Assembly (NCBI RefSeq): GCF_900250075.1 | Contig: NZ_LT977071.1 | Coordinates: 372,001-436,000, forward strand | Source of the DNA: Cupriavidus taiwanensis | GTDB taxonomy: Bacteria; Pseudomonadota; Gammaproteobacteria; Burkholderiales; Burkholderiaceae | DNA: 64,000 nucleotides | Direction of reading: 5' to 3' | Part shown: positions 16,606 through 26,469 of the stretch, in pieces | Numbering within the stretch: the first letter of the stretch is position 1 | How the letters are laid out: every line of letters starts with the position of its first letter | The notes under the pieces: generated by a model | Told to the model about the DNA's origin: nothing | Databases searched by the model: none | Seen by the model: only the letters and a program-made list of their open reading frames with translations | Program-made: the position numbers and the translations under genes

Positions 16606-17583
16606 ATGAACCATGCTCTCGGGCGCGTTGCCATCGGCGCGACCCTCGCCACCCTGGCGGCCTTGCCGGGCATCGCCGGCGCGCAGGAATATCCGGCCCG
16701 GCCGATCCGGCTGCTGGTGGGCTACACGCCGGCCGGCGCCGCCGACTTCGTCGCCCGCGTGTTCGGCGAAGCGCTGTCCAGGGAACTGGGCCAGACCGTG
16801 GTGGTGGACAACAAGCCCGGGGCCGGCAGCACACTCGCCTCCGCGGCGCTGGCGCAGGCCGCGCCGGATGGCTACACGCTGGGACTGGCCACGGCCACGC
16901 TGTACGGCATCGACCAGCAGTTGTACAAGGCCCGCTACAAGGCCACCGACTTCACCCCGGTAACGCGGCTGACGGTGTCGCCGCTGATCCTGGCTGTCAA
17001 CAAGAACCTGAACGTCGGCGACGTCAAGACGCTGGTGGCCAAGGCACGCGCGCAGCCGGGCAAGTTCAACTACTCGTCGTCCGGCATCGGCGGCTCGCCG
17101 CATATCGCCGCGCTGCAGTTTGAAAAAGCCACGGGGGCCAAGATGACCCATGTGCCCTACAAGGGCGGCGCCCCGGCGCTGCAGGCCGTGGCCGCGGGCG
17201 AGGTGGAATTGTCGTTCGGCACCGCAGCGTCGGTCCTGCCGCTGGGCACGCAAGGCGTAGTGAAGATGATCGGCGTGACCACGCCCAAGCCGTCGGCGGT
17301 GGCGCCGGGCCTGCCCGCGCTGGCGGAGATGGGCCTGCCGGGTTTTGACTTTACTTTCTGGTTCGGACTGTTCGGGCCGGCCGGACTGCCCGACGGCATC
17401 CGCGACAAGCTCTTCGCCGCCGCGACAAAGGTGATGGCCGACCCGCAATTGCGCGCCAAGCTGGCCGGCAACGGCAGCGAGGTGTCGACTTCGGCTTCGC
17501 CCGCGGAGTTCGGCAAATGGGCGGCAGCCGACGGCAAGTCGGCGGTGACGCGCATCGAGCAGGCCGGCGTCAAGCTGGAGTGA
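16606..17583 (+). CDS. Bug-family (tripartite tricarboxylate) periplasmic binding protein
   Basis: A 325-residue exported receptor with a Sec signal peptide (cut near GIAGAQ, about residue 26), then YPARPIRLLVGYTPAGAADF and the family motif VVDNKPGAGSTLA. Bug proteins bind carboxylates or other small ligands in the periplasm; no TctAB membrane genes lie nearby. It is probably co-transcribed with the CoA-transferase, and converges on the GntR gene. AAGGAG is close to the start. Confidence 0.93.
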   Translation: MNHALGRVAIGATLATLAALPGIAGAQEYPARPIRLLVGYTPAGAADFVARVFGEALSRELGQTVVVDNKPGAGSTLASAALAQAAPDGYTLGLATATLYGIDQQLYKARYKATDFTPVTRLTVSPLILAVNKNLNVGDVKTLVAKARAQPGKFNYSSSGIGGSPHIAALQFEKATGAKMTHVPYKGGAPALQAVAAGEVELSFGTAASVLPLGTQGVVKMIGVTTPKPSAVAPGLPALAEMGLPGFDFTFWFGLFGPAGLPDGIRDKLFAAATKVMADPQLRAKLAGNGSEVSTSASPAEFGKWAAADGKSAVTRIEQAGVKLE

Positions 17584-17602
17584 CCCCGCCGGTCGGCCGG
17601 GA

Positions 17603-18289
17603 CTAGCGGCGGCCGCGGCGGCCGCCGGCTTCGTCGTCGGGCATGGCCGCGATCATGTCCGCATAGACGTCGCCGCCGGTGGCGATATGGCGCACCATGG
17701 CCACCGCGGCATCGTCCTCGTTGCCGCGCACGATCGCGCCCATCACCGCCTCATGCTCGGCCAGCGAGGCCAGGATGCGGGCCGGCTTCTCGAAGCGCAG
17801 GTCGCGCATGCCACGCATGCGCGCGCGCATGGTGCGGATTTGCCGCGACAGGATGTCGTTGCAGCAGGCCGCGTAGATGACGTCATGGAAGACATCGTTG
17901 GCTTCGCGGTAGCGATCGGAATCGGCACGCTCCGCCGCCGCGCGGCATGCGTCGAACGCCTGCTGCAGCGCCGTGCGCTGCGCCGCGGAGATGCGCCGCG
18001 CCGCCAGGCGGGCCGCGAGCGCCTCCAGCTGAACCAGGATCTCGTTCATCGCGACGTACTCGCGCAGCGTGATTGAAGAAACGATTGCGCCCTGGCGCGG
18101 CACCAGGTCCACCAGGCCCGCCGACTCCAGCTGGATCAGCGCCTCGCGCACCGGGGTGCGCGACACGCCGAAACGCGCCAGCAACTGCTGCTCTTCCAGT
18201 TGCGTGCCGCTGGGCAGCTTCCCGGAAAGAATTTCCTGCTCGATCGCGGCGCGGATGGTTTCGGACAGGCTCTTCTTTTCTTCGGACAT
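17603..18289 (-). CDS. GntR-family regulator, FCD subgroup
   Basis: A 228-residue repressor-type protein: winged helix at about 8-72 (LLARFGVSRTPVREALIQLE) and a helical FCD ligand domain, with EANDVFHDVIYAACCN and a late His (SLAEHEAVM) likely to bind metal or acid. The ATG at 18289 gives the standard start MSEEKKSLSETIR; a longer reading adds an unrelated tail. It probably controls the CoA-transferase and Bug genes it faces. Confidence 0.9.
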   Translation of the reverse strand: MSEEKKSLSETIRAAIEQEILSGKLPSGTQLEEQQLLARFGVSRTPVREALIQLESAGLVDLVPRQGAIVSSITLREYVAMNEILVQLEALAARLAARRISAAQRTALQQAFDACRAAAERADSDRYREANDVFHDVIYAACCNDILSRQIRTMRARMRGMRDLRFEKPARILASLAEHEAVMGAIVRGNEDDAAVAMVRHIATGGDVYADMIAAMPDDEAGGRRGRR

Positions 18290-18353
18290 GGACAGCAGCT
18301 GCGCAGGACAGGGAGAGTAGATTCTAACCTGCCCTGCGTATTCAGAGGCTGCC

Positions 18354-18367
18354 CTTGTGTGCACAAG
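18354..18367. promoter_or_regulatory. Palindrome CTTGTG-TG-CACAAG upstream of the GntR gene
   Basis: A 6-2-6 inverted repeat about 65 bp upstream of the regulator start, of the TTGT...ACAA form used by FCD-type GntR proteins; a candidate autoregulatory site. The remainder of the 18290-18481 gap shows no gene. Confidence 0.45.
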
Positions 18368-18481
18368 ATATGGCGTCCCGGCACGCAGCCTCGGTGGGCA
18401 CATTGACCGGAATGGTCTTGAGCCAAGGTATGCGCCGGTATCGAGATCCGCCCCCTTGCGCTTTACAACGCTGACGAAGCT

Positions 18482-20614
18482 TCAGGCGAGCATGCGCACC
18501 TGCGGCTCGCGATCCCATTGCCGGGTCTTGGCCGCGACGATGAACCGCGCCGGGTCGCTGGCCGGCACAATGCCGTTGTCCGGCCTCAGGTTGGCGTGCG
18601 TAAGCAATACCTCGCCGCCGGCATCGACCGCGATCGCCTTCAGGTGCGCATAGGCAAAGCAGACAAAGTCCAGCGCCGCGCTCTCCTGTACCAGCATGGT
18701 GGCGGCATCGGCACCGAGGATCACGGCCACGGCATCGAACATCACCGACGGCGTCCCCGCCAACTGGCCATCCGCCGGCAGCTTCGACCCATCGGCCAGC
18801 ACCGCGCCGCCCACCTTGGGCGCGACGATCTTCACCGTCGCGCCGGCGGCGCTAGCCGCCTGCCGGATCGCCTCCACGGTGGCGCCGTCGGAGCCGTCGG
18901 CGACCAGGATGCCGATCTCGCGCCCCTGCAGCGTGTCCTTCATCTTGCCGATGATCTGCAGCGCCGGCGACGGCGGCAGGTCCTGCACCGGCGCGGCGGC
19001 GGGCAGCGGCTCGGGCACCTGGTCCAGCGCCAGGCCGTCGGCCACGCGCCGGCCCAGGTCGGGGTCGATATTGAGCAGGTGGGCCACCATGCGCTCGCGC
19101 ACATGCACGTGCTCGACCTTCGACAGCTCGAACACCAGCGCCGAGGCAATATGCGCCTGTTCGGCGCGGGTCTGGCTGCGGTAGAACAGGCGCGCCTGGC
19201 TGTAGTGGTCGGCAAAGGTCTCGGCGCGGATGCGGCCCTTGTCGCCCTGCTCGGCCACCCGTGCGTGGCGGAAGCCCAGATCGGGCGCCTCGCGCGGCGA
19301 GTCGTCGGACAGCGAGTTGGGCTCGTAGGCGACGCGTCCCTTGGGCCGCTGCATCTGCATATGGCCGTCGCGCTGGTGGTTGGCGAACGGGCACTTGGGC
19401 GCGTTCACCGGAATCTGGTTGAAGTTGGGGCCGCCCAGGCGCAGCAGTTGCGTGTCGAGGTAGGAGAACAGCCGGCCCAGCAGCAAGGGATCGTTGGAAA
19501 AATCGATGCCGCGCACGATGTTGGCGGGGCAGAACGCTACCTGCTCGGTCTCGGCAAAGAAGTTGTCGGGCCAGCGGTCCAGCACCATGCGGCCGATGAT
19601 CTTCAGCGGCACGGTCTCTTCCGGGATGATCTTGGTCGCATCGAGATGGTCGAACGGGAACTTGGCCGCATCGTCCTCCGTGAACAACTGCACCCCCAGC
19701 TCCCATTCCGGGAAGTTGCCGGACTGGATCGCATTGAACATGTCGCGGCGATGGAAATCCGGATCGGCGCCGGCGATCTTGACGGCCTCGTCCCACACCG
19801 TGGACTGCAGCCCCAGCTTGGGGCGCCAGTGGAACTTGACGAAGGTGGACCGGCCCTGGTTGTCGAGCAGGCGGAAGCTGTGTACGCCGAAGCCTTCGAT
19901 CATGCGCAGCGAGCGCGGGATGGTGCGGTCCGACATGATCCACATGACCATGTGCATCGACTCCGGCGTGAGCGAGATGAAATCCCAGAAGGTGTCGTGC
20001 GCGGTGGCCGCCTGCGGGAACGCGCGGTCGGGCTCCATCTTGACCGCGTGGACCACGTCGGGGAACTTGATCGCGTCCTGGATAAAGAACACCGGGATGT
20101 TGTTGCCGACCAGGTCCCAATTGCCTTCCTTCGTATAGAACTTGACCGCGAAGCCGCGCACGTCGCGCGGCGTGTCGATCGAGCCTGCGCCACCGGCCAC
20201 GGTCGAGAAGCGCGCAAACACGGGCGTCTTGACGCCGACCTCGGTCAGGATGCTGGCGGTGGTGTATTGCGCCAGCGAATCGGTCAGCTCGAAGTAACCG
20301 TGCGCCGCGGTGCCGCGCGCATGGACGATCCGCTCGGGAATGCGCTCATGGTCGAAGTGTGTAATTTTTTCACGCAGGATGAAATCTTCGAGCAGCGTCG
20401 GGCCGCGCGGATTGGCCTTGAGCGAGTTCTGGTTGTCCGCGATGGGCGCGCCCTGGTTGGTGGTCAGCGGGACATGGGTGCCGCCGGCAACCTGGTGCAG
20501 CTCTCCGCCGGTGCCGCGCTGCGCATCGCCATAACCGGCCGGAGCGCCCTGGGCAGCGGTGGCGGGTGTGGAGTTTGACGTGGGCTTGGCCTGCGCGTCG
20601 GACGTGTCGGGCAT
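18482..20614 (-). CDS. katE: Large-subunit catalase, HPII type
   Basis: It breaks down hydrogen peroxide with haem in the cytoplasm. The 710 residues are the size of clade 2 large-subunit catalases: a core from about 60 to 560 with the active-site His98 ([11 protein letters not shown]) and [20 protein letters not shown], the proximal Tyr region [15 protein letters not shown], and a C-terminal class I glutamine amidotransferase-like domain ([14 protein letters not shown] onward). The ATG at 20614 was preferred because translation from 20695 would add an unlike tail. It stands alone, divergent from the lipoprotein gene. Confidence 0.95.
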   Translation of the reverse strand: MPDTSDAQAKPTSNSTPATAAQGAPAGYGDAQRGTGGELHQVAGGTHVPLTTNQGAPIADNQNSLKANPRGPTLLEDFILREKITHFDHERIPERIVHARGTAAHGYFELTDSLAQYTTASILTEVGVKTPVFARFSTVAGGAGSIDTPRDVRGFAVKFYTKEGNWDLVGNNIPVFFIQDAIKFPDVVHAVKMEPDRAFPQAATAHDTFWDFISLTPESMHMVMWIMSDRTIPRSLRMIEGFGVHSFRLLDNQGRSTFVKFHWRPKLGLQSTVWDEAVKIAGADPDFHRRDMFNAIQSGNFPEWELGVQLFTEDDAAKFPFDHLDATKIIPEETVPLKIIGRMVLDRWPDNFFAETEQVAFCPANIVRGIDFSNDPLLLGRLFSYLDTQLLRLGGPNFNQIPVNAPKCPFANHQRDGHMQMQRPKGRVAYEPNSLSDDSPREAPDLGFRHARVAEQGDKGRIRAETFADHYSQARLFYRSQTRAEQAHIASALVFELSKVEHVHVRERMVAHLLNIDPDLGRRVADGLALDQVPEPLPAAAPVQDLPPSPALQIIGKMKDTLQGREIGILVADGSDGATVEAIRQAASAAGATVKIVAPKVGGAVLADGSKLPADGQLAGTPSVMFDAVAVILGADAATMLVQESAALDFVCFAYAHLKAIAVDAGGEVLLTHANLRPDNGIVPASDPARFIVAAKTRQWDREPQVRMLA

Positions 20615-20924
20615 AACGGTCTCCTGTGTCGGGTTGAAGGGATGAACGGCAGCAACCCGGCAGTGCCTGCAATTGCCACGCCTGCCTGCTGACACTTTTG
20701 GTTACAAAGCAAAATTGCCGAAAGTGCACCCTGTCAAACATCTGACATTTGATCGGTCAACAATCGCCCGCTGTCGCGACAAGCCACGGCCATCACCGCA
20801 GCAACCGGCCAGATCCCGCGCTTGTCATCCGCCCCGGCGGAAGTCCGATGCGTGCCGCTGTCTGTCGGCGCAACGGGCGCGGCCCTCGTTCTCTTCCTCA
20901 ACCAGAAGAAAAGGCCCTGCACCA
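20615..20924. other. Divergent gap between catalase and lipoprotein genes
   Basis: A 310-bp stretch with no supported gene. On the minus strand TTGACA (20737-20732) is a possible -35 box for the catalase, but no convincing -10 follows. TCTGACATTTGATCGGTCA around 20741 is AT-richer than its surroundings. No terminator is visible. Confidence 0.5.
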
Positions 20925-21143
20925 ATGAGACCCACCTTGCTGTCGCATTCCGCCCGGCCATGGCTGGCGGCCGGCACCCTGACCCTGGCATTGATGCTTG
21001 CCGCCTGCGGCGGCGATGACTCTCCCGGCGCGGGAGGCGGCACCCTCCAGCCCAACGCCGTCAACGGCAACGCGCCGGACGCGGCCGGCAAGCCCGGCCA
21101 CACCGGCAAGCCTGGCAGTTGCAGCACGCGTTGCGCGCCCTGA
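20925..21143 (+). CDS. Small predicted lipoprotein
   Basis: A 72-residue protein with a type II signal peptide: Arg near the start, a hydrophobic run and the lipobox LAAC (ALMLAACGG) at about residue 29. The mature part is about 45 residues, rich in Gly, Asn and Pro, with two near-repeats (AGKPGHTGKPGS) and two Cys at the end. The function is unknown. It precedes the phospholipase C gene by 86 bp in the same direction, so the two may be co-expressed. It is short, and confidence rests on the lipobox. Confidence 0.65.
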   Translation: MRPTLLSHSARPWLAAGTLTLALMLAACGGDDSPGAGGGTLQPNAVNGNAPDAAGKPGHTGKPGSCSTRCAP

Positions 21144-21229
21144 CCCGACGTGCCCCCGGATTTGTCCCCTGATTTGCCCCTGACGCGGGCCGCTTTCCGA
21201 TCCAGCGACAGAACGACTCCACCCACGCC

Positions 21230-23434
21230 ATGACCTTCAATCCGTCCAAGCGACAGTTCCTCAAGACCAGCCTCGGCACCGGCGCCGCCGCCGCGATGCT
21301 GGCCAGCTTTCCGCCCAGCATCCGCCGCGCCCTCGCGATCGAGGCCAACAACGCCACCGGCACCATCCAGGACGTCAAGCACGTCGTGATGGTGATGCTG
21401 GAAAACCGCTCGTTCGACAATTACTTCGGCACGTTCAAGGGCGTGCGCGGCTACGGCGACCGCTTTGCGATCCCGCTGCCGAACGGCAAGACCGCGTTCT
21501 ACCAGACCGATGCCAACGGCAATACGCTGACGCCCTACCACCTCGACGAAACCCAGGGCAACGCGCAGCGCGCCGGCGGCACGCCGCACACCTGGCCCGA
21601 CGCGCAGGCCGCCTGGGACCACGGCCGCATGGACCGCTGGCCGGTGGCCAAGAAGGCGCTGTCGATGGGCTACTACGACAACGCCGAGATCCCGTTCCAG
21701 CGCGCGCTGGCCGACGCCTTCACGCTGTGCGACGCGTACCACTGCGCGATGCACACCGGCACCATCCCCAACCGCCTGTTCTACTGGACCGGCAGCAACG
21801 GCCCCACCGGCGACAACGTCGCGGTGATGATCAATGAGTTCAACGCCGGCGCCGACGTGGGCCCGTCCACCGAAGGCTGGACCTGGAAGACCTACGCCGA
21901 CCGCCTGCAGGGCGCGGGCGTGAGCTGGAAGGTCTACCAGAACGTGCCGGACAACTATGGCTGCAACCAGATGATGAGCTTCCGGCACTGGCGCGCCGAG
22001 ATGGAGAAGATGCCGGAAGGGCGCAGGTTGTCCAACACCGCGGGCGCGGGCGTCAATCCGCCCTACAACCCGGATATCGACGACCAGTACAGCGCGCTGG
22101 CCAAGGGCTTCTGCAACACCATGCCCGACGGCGGCTTCCTGCAGTCGCTGCGCGACGACGTGGTCAACGGCCGGCTGCCGGAGGTATCGTGGATCATCCC
22201 GCCGGCAGAGTTCAGCGAACACCCCGGCCCGTCCAGCCCGGCCAAGGGCGGCTGGTACGTGCAGTCCATCCTCGATGCGCTGACGGCATCGCCCGAGGTC
22301 TGGAGCAAGACCGTGCTGCTGATCAACTTCGACGAGAACGACGGCTTCTTCGACCACAGCCCGCCGCCCACCGCGCCGTCGCGCAACCCGGACGGCACGC
22401 TGGCCGGCAAGTCGACGCTGGACGATGCGCAGATGGCCTACGAGTACTTCAATTTCCCGCCGGCCACGCCCAGGCAGCCGCCGCAGGACGGCAAGCCCTT
22501 CGGGCCGGGGCCGCGCGTGCCGCTGTGGGTGGTGTCGCCGTGGAGCCGCGGCGGCTGGGTCAACTCCGAGGTGTTCGACCACACCTCGGTGCTGCGCTTC
22601 CTGGAAGCGCGCTTCGGCGTGATCGAGCCGCAGATCAGCGCCTACCGCCGCGCGGTCTGCGGCGACCTGACCAGCGCCTTCAACTTCGCCACGCCCAACA
22701 CCGAGACGCTGCCCGTGCTGGCGGGTCGCACCACGCGCGCCGACGCCACCAGCCTGACCGCCTGGCAGCAGACGCAGCCCGCCATTCCGGTGCCCGTCAC
22801 GCCGGCGCTGCCGGCGCAGGCCACCGGCGCGCGCCCGTCGCGCAAGCTGCCGTATGAGCTGCACACCAGCGCGCGCGTCGATGCCGCCGCCCGCACCGTG
22901 CGCCTGCTGTTCGCCAACGACAGCGCGCACCAGGCGGGCGCGGTGTTCCATGTCTACGACAAGCTGCACCTGGACCGCATTCCGCGCCGCTACGTGGTCG
23001 AGGCCGGCAAGGCGCTGGACGACGTGTGGGACGTCAATGCCGACGGCGGCAAGTACGACCTGTGGGTGCTCGGCCCCAACGGCTATCACCGCGCCTTCAC
23101 CGGCGATGTCAACGCGGCGGCCACCACCTCCGCCGAGATCCAGGTCTGCTACAACCCCTGCAAGAAGCCGACGATCCAGGTCAAGCTGCATAACGACGGC
23201 GATGCCGACGTGACCTTCACCGTCAAGGCGCTGGCCTACCGCGACGACGGCCCGTGGACGCAACGGGTCAAGCGCGGCAAGGTGGAAACGCTGGAATGGC
23301 CGGTGGCCGAAAGCGGCAACTGGTACGACTTCGTCGTGATTTGCGAAGCCAGCCCCGCGTTTGCGCGCCGCTTTGCCGGGCGCATGGAGACCGGCGAGGA
23401 TACGGTCAGCGATCCGGCAATGGGCGTGATCTGA
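21230..23434 (+). CDS. plcN: Phosphocholine-type phospholipase C
   Basis: A 734-residue secreted phospholipase C of the phosphoesterase/acid phosphatase family: VKHVVMVMLENRSFDNYFGT near 48 carries the metal and nucleophile motif, later sites include MHTGTIPNRLFYWTG, NFDENDGFFDH and PLWVVSPWSRGGWV, and two C-terminal DUF756 repeats fill about 530-720. The N-terminus SKRQFLKTSLG resembles a Tat signal, but with KR in place of the twin Arg. It probably hydrolyses phosphatidylcholine or -ethanolamine, serving phosphate scavenging or host interaction. Confidence 0.92.
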   Translation: MTFNPSKRQFLKTSLGTGAAAAMLASFPPSIRRALAIEANNATGTIQDVKHVVMVMLENRSFDNYFGTFKGVRGYGDRFAIPLPNGKTAFYQTDANGNTLTPYHLDETQGNAQRAGGTPHTWPDAQAAWDHGRMDRWPVAKKALSMGYYDNAEIPFQRALADAFTLCDAYHCAMHTGTIPNRLFYWTGSNGPTGDNVAVMINEFNAGADVGPSTEGWTWKTYADRLQGAGVSWKVYQNVPDNYGCNQMMSFRHWRAEMEKMPEGRRLSNTAGAGVNPPYNPDIDDQYSALAKGFCNTMPDGGFLQSLRDDVVNGRLPEVSWIIPPAEFSEHPGPSSPAKGGWYVQSILDALTASPEVWSKTVLLINFDENDGFFDHSPPPTAPSRNPDGTLAGKSTLDDAQMAYEYFNFPPATPRQPPQDGKPFGPGPRVPLWVVSPWSRGGWVNSEVFDHTSVLRFLEARFGVIEPQISAYRRAVCGDLTSAFNFATPNTETLPVLAGRTTRADATSLTAWQQTQPAIPVPVTPALPAQATGARPSRKLPYELHTSARVDAAARTVRLLFANDSAHQAGAVFHVYDKLHLDRIPRRYVVEAGKALDDVWDVNADGGKYDLWVLGPNGYHRAFTGDVNAAATTSAEIQVCYNPCKKPTIQVKLHNDGDADVTFTVKALAYRDDGPWTQRVKRGKVETLEWPVAESGNWYDFVVICEASPAFARRFAGRMETGEDTVSDPAMGVI

Positions 23435-23465
23435 CGGCCTGACGGGACTGGGCGCAGGGCGGCGC

Positions 23466-24434
23466 TTACGCCTTGCGCCAGACCGGCGAGGCCGACACCG
23501 CCACCTTGCGCGGCAGGATGCCTTGCGCGGCAAAGGCGTCGGCAATGCGCTGCTGCTCGGCCAGCGCGGCCGCGTCGACGGTGCGCACGGCATAGCTGCG
23601 GCGCGCGTTGGCGGCCTCCACCGTGGCGGCATCCAGGCCGATCAGCGGCGCGTGCCAGCGCGCGGCCTCGGCGGGGTTGCGCTTGACCCAGTCGCCCGCG
23701 TCGCGCAGCGCGTCGAACACCACCTCCAGCACTTCGGCATGCGTGCGCGCGAACGGCGTCGCCGCCAGGTAGAAGCGGCGATAGCTCGACAGCCCTTCGC
23801 CGTCGCGCAGCACGCGCGCATTGGACTGGCGCTGCACCGCGGCCAGGAACGGGTCCCAGATCGCCCATGCCGCCACGCTGCCGCGCTCGAACGCCGCGCG
23901 CGCATCGGCCGGGCTGAGGTAGGCCGGCTCGATGTCGCGGATCGACAGCCCGGCGCGCGCCAGCGCCTCGAGCACCAGGTAGTGCGCGCCGGCGCCCTTG
24001 GCAAACGCCACGCGCTGGCCCTTGAGCTGGGCCACCTCGTGGATCGGCGAATCGGCGCGCACCACGATCGCCTGCGCCTGCGGCGAAGGGGTCTCGGTCG
24101 CGTAATACGTCAGCGACGCACCCGCGGCCAGCGCGAACGGCGGCACCGCATCGGCCACGTCGGCGCTGAGGTCGATGTTGCCGAGGTTGAGCGCTTCCAG
24201 CAGCGGCAGGCCGGAGGTGAACTCATACCATTGCACCGCCACGCCTTTTTGCGCCAGCGCCTTTTCCAGCGTCTGCCGCGATTTCAGCAGGATCATCAGC
24301 GTGGATGACTTCTGATAGCCGATGCGCAATGTCGTCAGGCCCTGCCCCAGGCTGACCCCAGGCAGCGCAGCGGCTGCAGCCGCGCCCGCCGCGGCCAGAA
24401 GCCAGCGGCGACGGGAATTGTGGGTCGGGGTCAT
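23466..24434 (-). CDS. SsuA-like aliphatic sulfonate ABC binding protein (orphan)
   Basis: A 322-residue periplasmic receptor with an N-terminal RRRWLLAAAGA signal (Tat-like) and the mature start LTTLRIGYQKSSTLMILLKS typical of SsuA. ELKGQRVAF-like (LKGQRVAFAKGAGAHY) and AWAIWDPFLAAVQ motifs follow. It probably binds sulfonates or a related compound. No ATPase or permease gene lies nearby, so it must work with components coded elsewhere. The ATG at 24434 was chosen as the true signal peptide start. Confidence 0.88.
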   Translation of the reverse strand: MTPTHNSRRRWLLAAAGAAAAAALPGVSLGQGLTTLRIGYQKSSTLMILLKSRQTLEKALAQKGVAVQWYEFTSGLPLLEALNLGNIDLSADVADAVPPFALAAGASLTYYATETPSPQAQAIVVRADSPIHEVAQLKGQRVAFAKGAGAHYLVLEALARAGLSIRDIEPAYLSPADARAAFERGSVAAWAIWDPFLAAVQRQSNARVLRDGEGLSSYRRFYLAATPFARTHAEVLEVVFDALRDAGDWVKRNPAEAARWHAPLIGLDAATVEAANARRSYAVRTVDAAALAEQQRIADAFAAQGILPRKVAVSASPVWRKA

Positions 24435-24565
24435 GGCGGTGCTCCGGGAGGCAAATCGGAGCGCCAGCTTAGTCGCGGAACCGGGCCGAGCCAACGAACA
24501 TTGTCGCCAATGCTTATGCGGCGGCTATCATCCAGGATTCCGCGCCACTCCCGCACCCAGACACC

Positions 24566-24931
24566 ATGAACCTGTCGGCCGGCATTCCCATCCTCCGCAT
24601 CTTCTCGGTCGACAAGGCCATGGAGTTCTACCTCGATTTCCTCGGCTTCACGCTCGACTGGGAGCATCGCTTCGAAGACGGGTTGCCGCTTTACGCGCAG
24701 GTCAGGCGCAGCGGCCTGACGCTGCACCTGAGCGAGCACCATGGCGATGCCACGCCGGGGTCGACCGTGTTCGTGCCGGTAGTGGATATCGAGGCGCTGC
24801 ACCGCGAGCTGTCCGCCAAGGACTATCCGTACGCGAAGCCCGGTGTGGAGGATGTGGGCTGGGGCCGGATGCTGCAGGTGGCCGATCCGTTCGGGAACCG
24901 GCTGCGGTTCTGCCAGGTGCAGGCAGACTAG
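24566..24931 (+). CDS. VOC-superfamily protein (glyoxalase/bleomycin resistance-like)
   Basis: A 121-residue vicinal-oxygen-chelate protein: IPILRIFSVDKAMEFYLDFL at the start and MLQVADPFGNRLRFCQ at the end form the two beta-alpha-beta-beta-beta modules. The sequence resembles bleomycin-binding proteins, which sequester rather than cleave their ligand. Substrate unknown. It stands alone between the SsuA-like and GST genes. Confidence 0.85.
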   Translation: MNLSAGIPILRIFSVDKAMEFYLDFLGFTLDWEHRFEDGLPLYAQVRRSGLTLHLSEHHGDATPGSTVFVPVVDIEALHRELSAKDYPYAKPGVEDVGWGRMLQVADPFGNRLRFCQVQAD

Positions 24932-24952
24932 GCGGCAGCCGCGCCCGCCTGC

Positions 24953-25561
24953 CTATGCGCAGGGCAATGCCTCGAATGCCGGCAGCCGCTCCAGCGCGGC
25001 GGTCAGCGCAGCCAGCGCCGGATGCAATGCCGGATCGACTGCCCCGGGCAGCATGAACTGCGTGAAGGTCCAGGCCACCGCGGCGGTCAGTTCGGGCTGG
25101 CCAAGCTCGGCTTCGGAACGCGGCAGCGGGCGCGCGGCAAGCTCGGCCTCCAGCAACGCAAAGGCGCTCTCGCGCTGGGCGTCGACGCGGTCCAGCCACG
25201 GCTGGTGCAGCTTGCCGGCCGGACGCTGGCTGTGCTCGTAGAAGTTCTGCACCACCTTCTCGCACGCCGTCAGTGCCAGCCCGACGATGCGCAGCGCGGC
25301 CTGCCGCGACGCGGTATCGGCAGGCATCAGGCTGCGGCCGGCCAGCGACTCGGCATAGTCGATGATGAGCGTGGAGTCCATCAGCACGACGCCGTTGTCG
25401 CACACCAGCGAAGGCGCCTTGACGACCGGATTGACAGCGCGGAAGCGCTCGACTTCCCCGAACACGGACACGGATTCATGCGTGAACGGCAGTCCGAGCA
25501 GGCGCAGCGAGATTGCCGTGCGGCGGACATAGGGGGAATCGAGCATGCCGACGAGTTTCAT
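24953..25561 (-). CDS. Glutathione S-transferase family protein
   Basis: A 202-residue GST: N-domain MKLVGMLDSPYVRRTAISLR with NPVVKAPSLVCDNG as the cis-Pro region and MDSTLIIDYAE for glutathione binding, then a helical C-domain. It converges on the VOC gene. It differs from the GST at 13333-14088 in size and sequence, so the two are not recent copies. Confidence 0.88.
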   Translation of the reverse strand: MKLVGMLDSPYVRRTAISLRLLGLPFTHESVSVFGEVERFRAVNPVVKAPSLVCDNGVVLMDSTLIIDYAESLAGRSLMPADTASRQAALRIVGLALTACEKVVQNFYEHSQRPAGKLHQPWLDRVDAQRESAFALLEAELAARPLPRSEAELGQPELTAAVAWTFTQFMLPGAVDPALHPALAALTAALERLPAFEALPCA

Positions 25562-25582
25562 GGCGGGGCTCCATGTTGGGCA

Positions 25583-25612
25583 GATCGGGGCGGATCGGGG
25601 CGGATCGGGAGG
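25583..25612. repeat. Three 10-bp tandem repeats (GATCGGGGCG)
   Basis: Two exact copies and one altered copy lie just upstream of the GST gene start on its leader side. No function is evident. Confidence 0.6.
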
Positions 25613-25715
25613 AGTCGGGACGGGGCGGAAGCGGCTTCCCGCCATCATCCGCTAGCCCGGCCGGCCGCGCCACTGCCGGGGCGTGTAAACTGCTGCATTT
25701 TTCGAATCCAGCGGA

Positions 25716-26459
25716 ATGTTACAAGTGCCCCGGCGCACAGGCTTGAGCGGACCCACGCTGGTCCGCCTGCTGGCCCGCCTGGCTGACGCCGACGCCCCCG
25801 CCCCTGCAAGCTCGCTTTCCAGCCAGCTGAGCCAATGGCTCGGCTGGGCGGATGCGATCGCGCTGTCGTCGGCGCTGAAGGCCCAAGTGCCGGCGATGCC
25901 GCCCCCGGCAAGTGGCGGCGGCGGCACCGAAGCGCAGCAATGCGCGCGTGTGCGCGCCCGGCTGGCCGATGCCATCGCCGAAGACGCCGCGCCGGCCGGC
26001 CGGCGCCGCGGTCCGGCGAGACCGTCGGCGCTGCCGGACCCGGTCGATGCGCAGGTCGATTACGCGGTGCATCGTCAGCGCTACCTGACGTTGCAGCAGA
26101 CCATGGAGACCAGCATCGGCAGCCTGCGCGGCGGCCTGCGGGCGGCGCTGTCGGCCGGTACGCCGGCCATGGCCAAGCTGGCCATGGTCGACGCGGTGAT
26201 GGAGCGCGTGCTCGGCGCCCGCGAGCAGAGCCTGCTGGGCGCGGTGCCGAACCTGCTGGAGGCGCACTTCCAGCGCCTGCGCCAGGCCGAGGCCGCGGCA
26301 CTGGAGGCGCAGGCCCAGGCACAAGGACAACCCGCGGCGGTCCGCGCCGGCGCATGGCTGGGCGTGTTCCGCAAGGATATGCAGAGCGTGCTGCTCGCCG
26401 AACTCGAGATCCGCTGGCAGCCCGTCGAAGGCCTGCTGGCGGCGCTGCAAGACAGCTAA
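25716..26459 (+). CDS. DUF3348 family protein
   Basis: A 247-residue protein without signal peptide or membrane segment: SGPTLVRLLARLADADAP at the start, a Gln/Ala-rich helical C-terminal half with a 10-residue Ala/Gln run (AAALEAQAQAQGQ) and FRKDMQSVLLAELEIRWQPVEGLL at the end. No enzyme motif is seen. It is the first gene of a compact cassette; the next gene starts 10 bp later. DUF3348 genes are usually found in this setting in Burkholderiales. Function unknown; likely a cytoplasmic partner of the membrane complex coded downstream. Confidence 0.85.
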   Translation: MLQVPRRTGLSGPTLVRLLARLADADAPAPASSLSSQLSQWLGWADAIALSSALKAQVPAMPPPASGGGGTEAQQCARVRARLADAIAEDAAPAGRRRGPARPSALPDPVDAQVDYAVHRQRYLTLQQTMETSIGSLRGGLRAALSAGTPAMAKLAMVDAVMERVLGAREQSLLGAVPNLLEAHFQRLRQAEAAALEAQAQAQGQPAAVRAGAWLGVFRKDMQSVLLAELEIRWQPVEGLLAALQDS

Positions 26460-26469
26460 CCCGGACATC

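Noticed and set aside
18518..20578. A 686-codon open frame antisense to the catalase gene
   Set aside because: No Shine-Dalgarno site or domain; the catalase reading is certain.
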